Source: Spartinivicinus poritis (GTDB lineage Bacteria > Pseudomonadota > Gammaproteobacteria > Pseudomonadales > Zooshikellaceae). Taken from it: a DNA stretch of 64,000 bases. The position numbers and the translations under genes were made by a program. Under the pieces are notes generated by a model. That model was not told where the DNA came from, did not search any database, and saw nothing but the letters and a program-made list of their open reading frames with translations. Numbering within the stretch: position 1 is the stretch's first letter; each line of letters begins with the position of its first letter. Shown here piece by piece: positions 8,531 to 18,118 of the stretch. The stretch is from assembly GCF_028858535.1 (NCBI RefSeq), contig NZ_JAPMOU010000002.1, positions 186,001-250,000 on the forward strand. Direction: 5' to 3'.

Positions 8531-9136
8531 ATGAGTGCTAAGTCTGAATTGATTAAAAACGCGTATGTAGAACCAACCATACTGATACTGCTCCGGCAAG
8601 CCACTCATGATATACATCAACGATTACATAAACACCCTTTACTTCAACCATTAGTACAGCAATCATTAACAAAGCAGCACTATATCTTATTACTACAAGC
8701 ATTTGAAAGGTTCTATCAGTCAGTCGAAAAGCGTACATCAAGTAACACTTTATATGACGACTTTCAACCTAATAGTAATACTATAACCCATGACCTTATT
8801 ACTTTAGGTGCGCAAATTAACCCCATTAACGAACAACCAGTCATTGTTATTGAAAAGTCAGAAAGTGCAATATTAGGTATGCTTTATGTGTTAGAAGGTT
8901 CGAAACTGGGGGGGCAACTCATCGCTCAGAATATTAAAAACACCTTAGGCTATACAGAAAAAAATGGTACTGCTTTTTTTTATGGAAATGGTAAACAAAC
9001 AGGTGAGCAATGGCATCGGTTTCTCCTGTTGTTGGATTCACGTTGTACACATCACAGCGACTGTATAAACAGTGCCTGTCAAATATTTGAAATACTTGAA
9101 CAGTGGTTATGGCTTGTTTACAAACGATACATTTAA
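8531..9136 (+). CDS. bphO: biliverdin-producing heme oxygenase (BphO type)
   Basis: 201-residue soluble heme oxygenase. It opens heme to biliverdin, releasing iron and CO. The proximal heme ligand is most likely the His in RQATHDIHQRLHKH (residues ~18-31). The distal helix has the glycine-rich segment MLYVLEGSKLGGQLIAQNI at about residues 117-135, typical of the family. It lies 114 bp before the bacteriophytochrome gene on the same strand, the common bphO-bphP arrangement in which this enzyme supplies the photoreceptor's chromophore. Start ATG preceded by AAGGGAG-like sequence. Confidence 0.93.
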   Translation: MSAKSELIKNAYVEPTILILLRQATHDIHQRLHKHPLLQPLVQQSLTKQHYILLLQAFERFYQSVEKRTSSNTLYDDFQPNSNTITHDLITLGAQINPINEQPVIVIEKSESAILGMLYVLEGSKLGGQLIAQNIKNTLGYTEKNGTAFFYGNGKQTGEQWHRFLLLLDSRCTHHSDCINSACQIFEILEQWLWLVYKRYI

Positions 9137-9250
9137 TTTAATACTGTTAACAAAGAGTATATTGATATTAGTTTCTATTTAAAATTGTCCCTCGTGAGCT
9201 ATTATTTATAGGTTATAAACTGATTAAGTGTGATGGAGTAACACTTTTAT

Positions 9251-11878
9251 ATGAATAGACGAGGAGTTTCCAGAAAATCATTAAATGATGATGAATTAAA
9301 AAAGGCTATTGATGGTTGTGATAGTGAGCAGATTCATATACCCGGCTCAATTCAACCTCACGGCTATATGTTAGTGCTTAGTCAAGAGTTTGAAATAGTT
9401 AAAGTAAGTCGTAATTTTTGCAGTTTAATTGATCAGCCGTTACAAGCTATTATTGGCCAAGATTTAAAAGTCTATTTTGGTGAAGACATCATTAAAGCGC
9501 TGAAAGACATGCTATCTGTTGGTGCGCTTTGTCATACTCGTTATACGACACTTTCATTCATAGAGAAAGAAGACTTACCGCAATTTGATGCGGTGCTTCA
9601 CCAGTCTAAAGACTATCTAATATTAGAGTTGGAAATCCATAAGTCAGGAAAAATAGAATTTCAAGAGCATGATTTTTATCAAAAAGTTATGCAATTTTCC
9701 ATTCAGTTACAGCAAGTACCAACACAAACAGCACTCTATGACTATGTTGTGTATGAGATGCGTCAGTTAACGGGCTTTGGGCGAGTTAAGTTGTATCGCT
9801 TTGATCAGAACTGGAATGGTGAGGTAGTAGCCGAAAGTCGAGATATGCAGATACCTATGCCCTCTTATCTTGGGCTGCATTTTCCTGCGTCAGATATCCC
9901 AAAGCAGGCTAGAAAGCTATATTCTCAGAACTTCATACGACTCATTGCTGATACCTCTTATGAGTCAGTTCAGATTGTACCCGACGACCTTTGTGAGAAG
10001 GGTCTGCCCATCGATTTAAGTTATGCATGCCTAAGAAGTGTTTCACCTGTCCATATGGAGTACTTAAATAATATGGGGGTTGGCGCATCCATGTCGATTT
10101 CAGTGATGCAGAATGAACGGCTATGGGGGCTTATTGCCTGTCATCATAATAGTCCTTTACATCCCCCCATTTCGGTACGAATGGCAGCAGAGTTAATGAC
10201 TCATACCTTTTCTGCTTTCTTATCAAACTTTATGCAAGCAGACCAGGAAAGTGAAATACAAAAAAAGCAAAGTTATATTCGCGAACTCAATATTTCACTT
10301 AGGCCAGATAAAAGCATGCTGGAAACGTTGAAAAGAAAACATGCTTTATTATTACAAGCCGTCGATGCCGATGGTGTGATAGTGCATGTGAATGATAAAA
10401 ACTTTGCTTTTGGTCTAATACCTGAAATGTCGTTTGCCAACGATCTTATAGATTGGTTAGAGATGAACGGCGATGGTAAAGTATTTGCGAGCAACTCAAT
10501 TGCGAGGGATACAAATCTGTTGGTTCGAGGTCAATCAATGGCAAGTGGGGTTTTAGCCATTCCAGTGAGTTCATCGATGACAGACTATGTCATGTGGTTT
10601 CGGCAAGAGTTAGTAGAAGAAATAGACTGGGCTGGACGGCCTGAAAAGAGAGTAACTAAAGATAAAGTTGGTTATCATCTAACACCGAGGGCATCATTCG
10701 CACGCTGGAAAGAAGGCCTTCGTGGTTATGCCAAAGCCTGGGAAGCTGATAATATCGAGGCAGCTGAGCATATTACTAAACTATTGCTGAATAAAAAATA
10801 TGAAGATAAATTGAGACAGGCCAACTATGACCTGCAATCCATCCTTGATAATTCCAGCGCTTTTATTTATATCACTGATACTTCAGGTAACATTATTAGA
10901 ATTAATGAAAGTGCAATCGAAGCTTTTGGCCTAAATAGCGAAAATATTGTCGGCTACCATTATCGGGAAGTGTTTTCTGGCGAATTTGTCGAGCTTGAGG
11001 ATAAACAACAGGAAACACTAATTTCCTCACAAAAATCAGCAACATTTAACGCTGACTTCTTCTTAAATGAAAAGGAGTTTCATTTAATTACCGTTAAGTT
11101 TCCTTTATACGACACTAATGATGATATTTATGCACTATGTAGTATTTCAACTGATGTATCTATGTTACACAATACTCAAGAAGAGTTACGTCGTTCAAAT
11201 AAAGAGCTTGAAAGGCTAGCCTTTATAGCGTCGCATGATTTACAAGAGCCTATCCGTATTATATCTAATTTTACCGGGCTACTGGGGCAGGAATACAAAG
11301 ATATTCTGGATGATAATGCTAAAGTCTATATAGACTTTACTTTAAATGCTGCTGAGCGAATGCGCTTTTTAATTAATGATTTATTAGAATTTTCTCGAAT
11401 GGGGCATGAAGAATATGAACCAGAAATTATTGATGCTCGAGGAGAGATTGTTAGACTGATAGAACAGTTTAAGATTCTCGATACAAATCAGGATGCGTCC
11501 ATTACTATTGAAGGTAATATCCCTGATATATACATGAAGTTAGAACATTTCTCTTGTGTAATGCAAAATTTAATCAGCAATGCTTTAAAGTTCAAGGATA
11601 AACAGAATCGACCTGTAATTAACATCAGCTGTCAAGAGAGCAAAACTGATTGGCTGTTTGCTGTTTCAGATAATGGAATTGGTATCGAAAAGGAGTATTT
11701 TGATAAAATATTTTTGCTCTTTCAGCGCCTCTATAATAAGAGTGAATATGATGGTACCGGTATAGGGTTAGCATTAGTTTCTCGTATTCTTGAGCGTTAT
11801 AATGGGAAAATATGGGTCGAGTCAGAGTACGGAAAAGGAAGTTGTTTTTACTTTACGATCCCTAAAAAAGAAATGTGA
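9251..11878 (+). CDS. bphP: bacteriophytochrome histidine kinase
   Basis: 875-residue red/far-red photoreceptor kinase. Domains in order: PAS (~25-130) with Cys23 in DGCDSEQIHIPGSIQPHG, the usual biliverdin attachment position; GAF (~150-325) with the PASDIP chromophore signature; PHY (~340-510) with the PRASFARWKE tongue; an extra PAS (~525-640); then HisKA with the phospho-His in ASHDLQEPIR and a HATPase domain with DNGIG and GTGIGLAL. The extra PAS between PHY and kinase suggests a second input. No response regulator lies next to it; the next gene is convergent hydrogenase, 19 bp away. Cytoplasmic, with no TM segment. Confidence 0.95.
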   Translation: MNRRGVSRKSLNDDELKKAIDGCDSEQIHIPGSIQPHGYMLVLSQEFEIVKVSRNFCSLIDQPLQAIIGQDLKVYFGEDIIKALKDMLSVGALCHTRYTTLSFIEKEDLPQFDAVLHQSKDYLILELEIHKSGKIEFQEHDFYQKVMQFSIQLQQVPTQTALYDYVVYEMRQLTGFGRVKLYRFDQNWNGEVVAESRDMQIPMPSYLGLHFPASDIPKQARKLYSQNFIRLIADTSYESVQIVPDDLCEKGLPIDLSYACLRSVSPVHMEYLNNMGVGASMSISVMQNERLWGLIACHHNSPLHPPISVRMAAELMTHTFSAFLSNFMQADQESEIQKKQSYIRELNISLRPDKSMLETLKRKHALLLQAVDADGVIVHVNDKNFAFGLIPEMSFANDLIDWLEMNGDGKVFASNSIARDTNLLVRGQSMASGVLAIPVSSSMTDYVMWFRQELVEEIDWAGRPEKRVTKDKVGYHLTPRASFARWKEGLRGYAKAWEADNIEAAEHITKLLLNKKYEDKLRQANYDLQSILDNSSAFIYITDTSGNIIRINESAIEAFGLNSENIVGYHYREVFSGEFVELEDKQQETLISSQKSATFNADFFLNEKEFHLITVKFPLYDTNDDIYALCSISTDVSMLHNTQEELRRSNKELERLAFIASHDLQEPIRIISNFTGLLGQEYKDILDDNAKVYIDFTLNAAERMRFLINDLLEFSRMGHEEYEPEIIDARGEIVRLIEQFKILDTNQDASITIEGNIPDIYMKLEHFSCVMQNLISNALKFKDKQNRPVINISCQESKTDWLFAVSDNGIGIEKEYFDKIFLLFQRLYNKSEYDGTGIGLALVSRILERYNGKIWVESEYGKGSCFYFTIPKKEM

Positions 11879-11897
11879 AATTTATAGCCTGCATCGA

Positions 11898-13196
11898 TTA
11901 TTTTCTAACTATTTTAAATTCCAAAAAATGGGTCGAGCAGGAAATACAGGGATCATAATTGCGGATGACTCTTTCACAGAAAAACTTCAGCGCGTCATCA
12001 CTGTTATTTAAACCAAATTTTTTGACAGAATATTTTAAATCCTGCTCTATCCGGGCTTGGTTCTGACTGGTGGGCGGGATAATTGTACAATTAATTACTC
12101 GCCCCTCGTCGTCTAGCTGGTAGTGATGGTAGATCATCCCTCTTGGGGCTTCTGTACAGTAGCAGCACTCCCCTGCTTGTGGTGTCACTGGCAGATGGGC
12201 ATCTCCTGTTGGGCAAGGCTCAGCCAGCAGTTGTTGTGCTTCAGTTAACGCTAAAATAATCTCTACTGCCCGGGCCTGAATGCTGGTAAACATATTTTGG
12301 TTGGGAAACACCAGACCATTATCATTAACTAGCTGTTTGATGGAATCAGGCAAAATAGCAACATTATTATTTAATCGGGCTAATGGGCCAACTAAATAAT
12401 CCTTACCGTCCAGCAATGAATAAAAAGCGGTCGAATGCCGCACCTGATGTTCTTTAAAATGATCAGGATATTGCCAGTAATGTAACGTTAAACCATTACT
12501 GGTAGTAATATCTCCACCATTAATGGGATAAATCTCTGAGTGTTTCAGGCTGACCCAAATAAAATCATGGCTGTAGTCCGGTAATTGCAAACTGGCTGTC
12601 CAACGTAATAGCTCTACTGCAGCTGGTAAGGCTTGATCCACTTGTTGTCTGGCTGCATCCCAGTTTGCCAGCTCAGGCAACCGACCAAAGCCCCCCACTT
12701 GTAAACCTACTGGGTGTACTGAACGGCCCCCTAACAAAGTCATCAAGGCATTACCGGTTTCCTGGATTTGCATACCCCGTTGCAAGACCTGCGGATGCTG
12801 CTTAGCCATGCTTAAGGCGCTCTCAAACCCTAAAAAATCAGGAATAGCTAAAAAGTGAATATGCAAAGAGTGGCTTTGAATCCATTCTCCCAGATTCATT
12901 AGTCGTCTGAGCTGGATTAAATGATCAGGCAATTGAATACTAAATAAGTCTTCAATGGCTTGAACTGAAGTGAGCTGATAAGCCATAGGGCAAATCCCAC
13001 AGATGCGAGCATTCAGGTCAGGCACATCCTGATAGGACTTACCTTCCAGAAACTTTTCAAATAACCGGGGGGGCTCAAAAATTTTCAAGTATAGCTTATC
13101 AATTGTGTCACCCTTGGCGGATAACTCTAATGCCCCCTCCCCCTCCAGGCGGGTGACAAAAGGGACTTTTAAAGCAATCTTACGCTGCTTAGCCAT
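11898..13196 (-). CDS. hydA: group 3b [NiFe]-hydrogenase large (alpha) subunit
   Basis: 432-residue catalytic subunit of a cytoplasmic NAD(P)-linked bidirectional hydrogenase (sulfhydrogenase type). Nickel-iron ligands: RICGICPMAY (Cys66, Cys69) and DPCISCSTH near the C-terminus. The maturation protease should cut after that His, releasing FLEFKIVRK. The early RLEGEGALEL holds the conserved Glu. In the first motif Tyr73 occupies the position where many other hydrogenases have His (RxCGxCxxxH). It is the last gene of the hydB-G-D-A order that defines group 3b; its start overlaps the hydD stop (TAATG). Confidence 0.93.
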   Translation of the reverse strand: MAKQRKIALKVPFVTRLEGEGALELSAKGDTIDKLYLKIFEPPRLFEKFLEGKSYQDVPDLNARICGICPMAYQLTSVQAIEDLFSIQLPDHLIQLRRLMNLGEWIQSHSLHIHFLAIPDFLGFESALSMAKQHPQVLQRGMQIQETGNALMTLLGGRSVHPVGLQVGGFGRLPELANWDAARQQVDQALPAAVELLRWTASLQLPDYSHDFIWVSLKHSEIYPINGGDITTSNGLTLHYWQYPDHFKEHQVRHSTAFYSLLDGKDYLVGPLARLNNNVAILPDSIKQLVNDNGLVFPNQNMFTSIQARAVEIILALTEAQQLLAEPCPTGDAHLPVTPQAGECCYCTEAPRGMIYHHYQLDDEGRVINCTIIPPTSQNQARIEQDLKYSVKKFGLNNSDDALKFFCERVIRNYDPCISCSTHFLEFKIVRK

Positions 13197-14005
13197 TATT
13201 CGATTTCCTTAACCTCAATCGCCTGCCAATGGTGGCTTTCTTTCCGAAAGGGTTTGCTATGGCTGTGGATTGAGGCAAAGCGCTGGGCAATTTCCCGTGG
13301 GACTAGGCCTAGCCCAGCAAATCGATTGGCCAGGCTATGGCAATTGGGCTGCTCTGAAGGACCAAAACAACCATAACAGGCTCGCCCAAAAGCCGGACAT
13401 AACGCCCCACACCCTGTGCGCACCACCGGCCCTAAACAAGGCGCCTGCTGGGTGACCATGACACAAACCAGCTGGCGACGCTTACATTCCATACAGAGCT
13501 TTTCAGCCTCCGGCCGGGGTCTTGCGCCAAATAACAGCTGACGAATAAAGTGATTGACCTGCCTGACAGTAATGGGGCAACCCCACAGTTCAAAATCCAC
13601 TTTAATATGCTCAGCCACCCCAGTTGAGGTCGCTAAGGTGGCGATAAAATCAGGGCGAGTATACACCGCTTGCATCCAGGCATTGCCATCAGCCATATTC
13701 CGTAATGCCTGCACCCCGCCACTGGTAGCACAGGCACCAATACTGACCACTAGTTTGCTGTTTTGGCGAATCTGTTGGGCACGCTTTAAATCTTCGGGAG
13801 TAGAGACACTGCCTTCCACAAATGCCAGGTCTACTTTTTCATCAGGGTGGTTCAGGCCTGCTTCAATAAAGTGCTTAAAATCAACCAGCTCCACTAGTTC
13901 CAGCAAAGTGGCCCCTTGGTTCAGAAAAGCCAGCTGACAGCCTGAACAAGATGTCAGTTTATGAAGGGCCACGGTCAGTTTGGTTGGGTTCACTTGCTGG
14001 CTCAC
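13196..14005 (-). CDS. hydD: group 3b [NiFe]-hydrogenase small (delta) subunit
   Basis: 269-residue electron-transfer subunit carrying three Fe-S clusters. The proximal cluster begins at SCSGCQLAFLN (residues ~18-28). Further ligands lie in GACATSGG, in WGCPI, and in a Cys-rich C-terminus (MECKRR, APCLGPVVRTGCGALCPAFGRACYGCFG). No Tat signal is present, so the enzyme stays in the cytoplasm. It sits between the flavin subunit (3 bases upstream) and hydA (1-base overlap). Clear assignment. Confidence 0.93.
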   Translation of the reverse strand: MSQQVNPTKLTVALHKLTSCSGCQLAFLNQGATLLELVELVDFKHFIEAGLNHPDEKVDLAFVEGSVSTPEDLKRAQQIRQNSKLVVSIGACATSGGVQALRNMADGNAWMQAVYTRPDFIATLATSTGVAEHIKVDFELWGCPITVRQVNHFIRQLLFGARPRPEAEKLCMECKRRQLVCVMVTQQAPCLGPVVRTGCGALCPAFGRACYGCFGPSEQPNCHSLANRFAGLGLVPREIAQRFASIHSHSKPFRKESHHWQAIEVKEIE

Positions 14006-14008
14006 TCC

Positions 14009-14860
14009 CTAAACTCCTGCCAGGCCAAACCAAGACTTAATTTGCGGATAGTGAAACACGGGGCCATCTTTGCAGACAAAATAAGGCCCTAACTGACAGT
14101 GGCCACAGGAACCATGACCACACTGAAAATTCCGCTCTAGGCTTAAATAGACAGATTTATCGGAGACTTGATGTTTAGCTAATTGCTTCAAGGCCGCTAG
14201 CATCATAATCTCCGGGCCGCACATCAGCACTGCACAATGACTAGAGTCAAACTGAGCCAATGCCAATAATTCAGTCACCATGCCCAGCCGCCAGTGATAT
14301 TTGCGTTTTTTCTCTTCACTGGCTGCCAGTAATACCTGGCAATCACCTAAGTCACGCCAGCGTTCATACTGGGGCTGCCACAACAAATCGTTATGGTGCT
14401 TCACCCCTTGCAGTATCACGATCCGGCCATACTTGCTGCGGTTTTCTACCGCATAATGAATTGCTGCAACCACTGGCGCACAACCTAGTCCAGCGGTAAT
14501 GAACACCAAATCCAGGCCTTCCAGCTGGCGTAATGGCCAGCCTTGACCAAATGGTCCCCGCAAGCCTAGTTGGGCACCAATATCCAAAGCCACCAGTGGC
14601 TGAGTAACCCGACCAACAGCTCGGATAGTGTGCAGCAATAAATCGTGCTGCCAGCCCATAATGGAGATAGGCACTTCCCCTAACCCAAACAAATACAGCA
14701 TATTGAACTGGCCAAAGGCAAAATCAAACGATGAGTTCGTCTCCAGTGCCAGGTGCAAGGTGTAAATACCCGGTGACTCCTGCTGTTTTTCTGCCAGCGT
14801 TGCCACTATTGGTGTTTGTAATTTAGTCGGTGTTTGTAACTTAGAGAGTAGATCAGTCAT
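14009..14860 (-). CDS. hydG: hydrogenase gamma subunit, FAD/NAD(P)-binding reductase
   Basis: 283-residue ferredoxin-NADP reductase-like subunit that exchanges electrons with NAD(P)H. The N-terminal FAD domain runs to about residue 120, and the nucleotide domain begins FITAGLGCAPVVAAIHYA. A C-terminal 2Fe-2S site reads CGHGSCGHCQLGP followed by a fourth Cys in FVCKDGP. A longer reading frame starts at 14899, but ATG at 14860 is preferred: GAGG lies six bases upstream and the extension is basic and non-conserved in look. It overlaps the hydB stop by 8 bases. Confidence 0.92.
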   Translation of the reverse strand: MTDLLSKLQTPTKLQTPIVATLAEKQQESPGIYTLHLALETNSSFDFAFGQFNMLYLFGLGEVPISIMGWQHDLLLHTIRAVGRVTQPLVALDIGAQLGLRGPFGQGWPLRQLEGLDLVFITAGLGCAPVVAAIHYAVENRSKYGRIVILQGVKHHNDLLWQPQYERWRDLGDCQVLLAASEEKKRKYHWRLGMVTELLALAQFDSSHCAVLMCGPEIMMLAALKQLAKHQVSDKSVYLSLERNFQCGHGSCGHCQLGPYFVCKDGPVFHYPQIKSWFGLAGV

Positions 14861-15956
14861 CATCAGCCTCGCCCTGTAACAAAGCCTGAGCTTCCTCAAT
14901 CAGATCAATTCCCACTGGGCACCAGCTAATACAGCGACCACACCCCACGCAGCCACTGCGTTCAAACTGCTGTTGCCAGGTAGCCAGCTTGTGGGTTAAC
15001 CACTGGCGGTAACGCTGGCTGATTTCTGGGCGAAAAACTTTCCCTACAATATAACTATGCTGCTCACTGAAACAGGAGTCCCATAGCCGCACTTGCTCAG
15101 CCTGCTGCCCTTTAACATCACTGTGTGACTCCTGCTTGGAGCAAAAACAAGTGGGACAGACCAATGTGCAATTGCCACAAGCCAGGCAGCGTTCAGCCAC
15201 ATCCTGCCATTGAGGGTGATCCAGCCTGTCCACCAGTTTCAGTAATTGCTGTTCGTCTGGCATGACTCGTTGCTGGTAGGTGGCCGCTTGAAGCTGTTGT
15301 TTTGCCTCGGATAGCTGCTTTGTTTGGGCTTTGGCCAGCGGTAACTGCTGAATGATGACCTCGCCTTGATCACTGCCACTCGCCACCAAAAAGCCAGTTT
15401 CCAGCTCATCCAGCAAAATATCAAAACCAACGGTAGCAGCAGGGCCATCACTGGTGGAGACACAAAAACAGGTATCGGCACTGCGGGCGCAATTGACAGC
15501 AACGATGAATAGTTGCTGTCGCTGTGCTTGATAATATGGGTCAGGTAATACCCCGTTGAGAAAATGCTGATCATGAATGTTCAGCGCTGCCAGATCACAA
15601 CCTCGTAGGCCAATAAATGCCCTTGGCTGAGCTTGCTCGGGCGTTTGGCGAAAGCATAAACCAGCTGCTGTTTGTTCTGCTTGCCATAGGTGCTGCTCTG
15701 GCTTAAACAGCCAGGGTTTGAGTGCTTGAGGGCCTGTGTTCCAGTAAAAACAACGCTGGCCAGCGGTCTGTTCCAGTTGATAGTGCCCTGGCGATACTTG
15801 CTCCTGCCAGCCCGTTGGAAGCTGCTCAAAACCCGCTAATGGCACAAACACAATGGCACCGTCCTTTACCGTTGGCCCAATTACTTCATAGCCCGCTTTG
15901 CTAAGTACCTGATACAGTGCTGGAAATTGCTGCCTTGATAAAAAGCCTTTATCCAT
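14853..15956 (-). CDS. hydB: hydrogenase beta subunit, di-[4Fe-4S] protein
   Basis: 367-residue iron-sulfur subunit, the first structural gene of the hydrogenase. It has two C-terminal ferredoxin-type motifs, CLACGNCTLVCPTCFCS (about residue 255) and CVGCGRCISWCPVGIDL (about residue 335). Upstream is a family-specific region with RAFIGLRGCDLAALNIHD and FCVSTSDGP. In sulfhydrogenases it relays electrons between the flavin and the catalytic dimer. Its start overlaps the hypB stop by 8 bases, which ties the accessory and structural genes into one translational chain. Confidence 0.92.
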   Translation of the reverse strand: MDKGFLSRQQFPALYQVLSKAGYEVIGPTVKDGAIVFVPLAGFEQLPTGWQEQVSPGHYQLEQTAGQRCFYWNTGPQALKPWLFKPEQHLWQAEQTAAGLCFRQTPEQAQPRAFIGLRGCDLAALNIHDQHFLNGVLPDPYYQAQRQQLFIVAVNCARSADTCFCVSTSDGPAATVGFDILLDELETGFLVASGSDQGEVIIQQLPLAKAQTKQLSEAKQQLQAATYQQRVMPDEQQLLKLVDRLDHPQWQDVAERCLACGNCTLVCPTCFCSKQESHSDVKGQQAEQVRLWDSCFSEQHSYIVGKVFRPEISQRYRQWLTHKLATWQQQFERSGCVGCGRCISWCPVGIDLIEEAQALLQGEADDD

Positions 15957-16728
15957 GGGGCTGGTGGGTATGCAGCGATAAGGTTTTGATAATCGGTTTA
16001 CTGGTGGTTAACCAGTGTTGCCAGTCAACGAATCCCTCTCCAGTTTTCGCTGATAGTAAAAAGATTTCTGCCTGGGGATTTAACTGGCTAATTGCTTGTT
16101 TGACTTTGGTCAGGTCAAACTCCAGGTAAGGCAGTAAATCCGCTTTATTGATAATGACCAACTCACAACTGCTAAACAGATGAGGGTATTTTTCCGGCTT
16201 ATCATCACCATCAGTGACAGCCATCATCGCTACTCGGCGCTGCTCACCCAGGTCAAACAACGCTGGACAGACCAAGTTACCGACATTCTCAATAAACACC
16301 AGACTGCCTGCTACTGGTGACAGGGCTGCTAACCCCACTTTGATCATTTCCGCATCTAGGTGGCAGCCAGTACCCGTGTTAATTTGCAGAGCCTTGCCTC
16401 CCATCGCTTGGATACGTCTGGCATCATTGAGGGTTTGCTGATCCCCTTCCAACACCGCAACTTCAGGTAATCCCTCAGCCAAGTCAGCTAAGGTGGCTTC
16501 TAGTAATTGAGTTTTGCCAGCGCCTGGTGTCCCCATCAGATTAATACAGGTGATATTTTGGTTAGCTAACCACTGCCGGTTTTGCTCAGCAATTGCTTCG
16601 TTTCCTGCCAACAAGGATTGCTGTAATTGAAGGCTATGAGCATCAAAATGCAGGTGATGGTGTTGGCTATCCATGCCCGGCTCTGTTAACAGGGCTTTTT
16701 CGCTTGAGCATCCACAGTGATTACACAT
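15949..16728 (-). CDS. hypB: hydrogenase nickel incorporation GTPase HypB
   Basis: 259-residue SIMIBI GTPase that loads nickel into the large subunit together with HypA. The N-terminus MCNHCGCSS is the high-affinity nickel site. A short His-rich stretch (HHHLHFDAH) may store nickel. P-loop GTPGAGKT at about residue 67, switch segment with ENVGNLVCP, and NKAD at about residue 198 give guanine specificity. The start is adjacent to the hypA stop (TAATG-type overlap). Clear assignment. Confidence 0.96.
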   Translation of the reverse strand: MCNHCGCSSEKALLTEPGMDSQHHHLHFDAHSLQLQQSLLAGNEAIAEQNRQWLANQNITCINLMGTPGAGKTQLLEATLADLAEGLPEVAVLEGDQQTLNDARRIQAMGGKALQINTGTGCHLDAEMIKVGLAALSPVAGSLVFIENVGNLVCPALFDLGEQRRVAMMAVTDGDDKPEKYPHLFSSCELVIINKADLLPYLEFDLTKVKQAISQLNPQAEIFLLSAKTGEGFVDWQHWLTTSKPIIKTLSLHTHQPHG

Positions 16729-17054
16729 TAGGTGAACTCGATTTCAGTGAGAGTTAATTGCTGTCCTGAGATCAAAGTATAGTTATAACTACCACAGGGG
16801 CACGGTAAGCCCAGCCTGACTAGTTCAAACAATTTCTGGCAATTATTACACCTGGCCTGACCACAAGGGTTGTCGATGACCAATTCAGCCTTGGACAAAG
16901 CGGCTTCTTCTTTCACCATCTCAAAACAGAACTGCAACCGATCAGGGTCCACGCAACTAAGCCCACCTACCTCAATACAGATTCTGCGGATGTTTTTATC
17001 GGTATAGGGTCTGACTTGCTGGAGTAGTGCTTGGATAATGGAGAGTTCGTGCAT
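16728..17054 (-). CDS. hypA: hydrogenase maturation nickel chaperone HypA
   Basis: 108-residue metallochaperone. MHELSI at the N-terminus holds the nickel-binding His2. The zinc site has CNNC at about residue 69 and CPCG at about residue 86. The second pair is spaced Cys-x-Cys where CxxC is usual, so one ligand may be shifted. It lies 24 bp after hypE and overlaps hypB by one base. Function with HypB in nickel delivery is well established for the family. Confidence 0.95.
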   Translation of the reverse strand: MHELSIIQALLQQVRPYTDKNIRRICIEVGGLSCVDPDRLQFCFEMVKEEAALSKAELVIDNPCGQARCNNCQKLFELVRLGLPCPCGSYNYTLISGQQLTLTEIEFT

Positions 17055-17077
17055 AGTTCCTTATGCTTCTCGAATGA

Positions 17078-18118
17078 TTAACAAATTCGTGGTAGCTGCA
17101 CGCCATGGGGTGTTTCCAACATTCGTTTTCCGCCATAGGCTGTCGATAAATAAACCATCCCTTGAGATGCCTCGGTAACTTGGCCAACCACTTTGGCTTG
17201 TTGTCCTAGGGAATGGGACTGCATGAGCTGGAGGGCTTGCTCCGCCTGCTGAGCTGGCACTATAAAGGCAGCCATCCCCTCATTGGCAAGAAACAAAGGC
17301 TCTAAACCAAGGATTTCACAGATAGCTTGGGTTTGGGGGCGAATGGGTAGTTCAGGCTCAGACAGCTCAATGGTCACTTGGGAGGCTTTGGCAATTTCAT
17401 TCAGTACCACGCCCAAGCCACCACGGGTGGCATCACGGATACAGCGAATTTGTGGACATTGGGCTAATAGGGGCTGAATCAATAAAGATAACAGGGCGCA
17501 ATCGCTGCGAAGGTCACTGTACAGCCCCAGGTTTTCTCTGGCTAACATCACCGCGGCACCATGGTCGCCTATAAAGCCATTGACCAGGATTTTGTCCCCC
17601 GGTTGTGCTGCACTAACCTTTACCTGAATTTCACTGGGTATAACCCCCACCCCAGAGGTATTAATAAACAGCTGATCAGCCATCCCTCGTTGTACCACCT
17701 TGGTATCCCCAGTGACTATCCTCACCCCAGCTTGTTGAGCGGTTTTGGCCATAGAGCTGGCAATGGATTCCAGCAGTTTGAACTCAACCCCTTCTTCAAT
17801 AATAAACCCAGCACTGAGATACAAAGGCTTAGCGCCCCCAACAGCGAGGTCATTAACAGTGCCACAGACCGCTAGTTTGCCAATGTCACCGCCGGGGAAA
17901 ATCAATGGTGTCACCACAAAGCTATCGGTGGTAAACGCCAGTCGATCCCCATGGGTTGTGAAGTCAGCTAACGGCAGTTGCGCTTGATCTTCTTTAGGCA
18001 GGCCTTGCAAGGGAATGTCATCAAAGACACTGAGGAAAATCTCATCAATCAACTGCTGCATAGCTCTGCCACCCGCACCGTGAGCCAGAGTAATAATGGG
18101 GGACTCTGCTTTAACCAA
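17078..18118 (-). CDS. hypE: hydrogenase maturation protein HypE
   Basis: 346-residue enzyme that dehydrates the carbamoyl group on its C-terminal Cys to a thiocyanate, the source of the iron cyanide ligands. The C-terminus PRIC carries the essential final Cys. The N-terminus LAHGAGGRAMQQLI and DATRGGLGVVLNE at about residue 204 are PurM-like ATP-binding motifs. The start is TTG at 18118 with AAGGAG ten bases upstream; no in-frame ATG fits. It is cut off from hypD by a 619-bp repeat-filled gap, so it may need its own promoter or read-through. Confidence 0.95.
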   Translation of the reverse strand: MVKAESPIITLAHGAGGRAMQQLIDEIFLSVFDDIPLQGLPKEDQAQLPLADFTTHGDRLAFTTDSFVVTPLIFPGGDIGKLAVCGTVNDLAVGGAKPLYLSAGFIIEEGVEFKLLESIASSMAKTAQQAGVRIVTGDTKVVQRGMADQLFINTSGVGVIPSEIQVKVSAAQPGDKILVNGFIGDHGAAVMLARENLGLYSDLRSDCALLSLLIQPLLAQCPQIRCIRDATRGGLGVVLNEIAKASQVTIELSEPELPIRPQTQAICEILGLEPLFLANEGMAAFIVPAQQAEQALQLMQSHSLGQQAKVVGQVTEASQGMVYLSTAYGGKRMLETPHGVQLPRIC

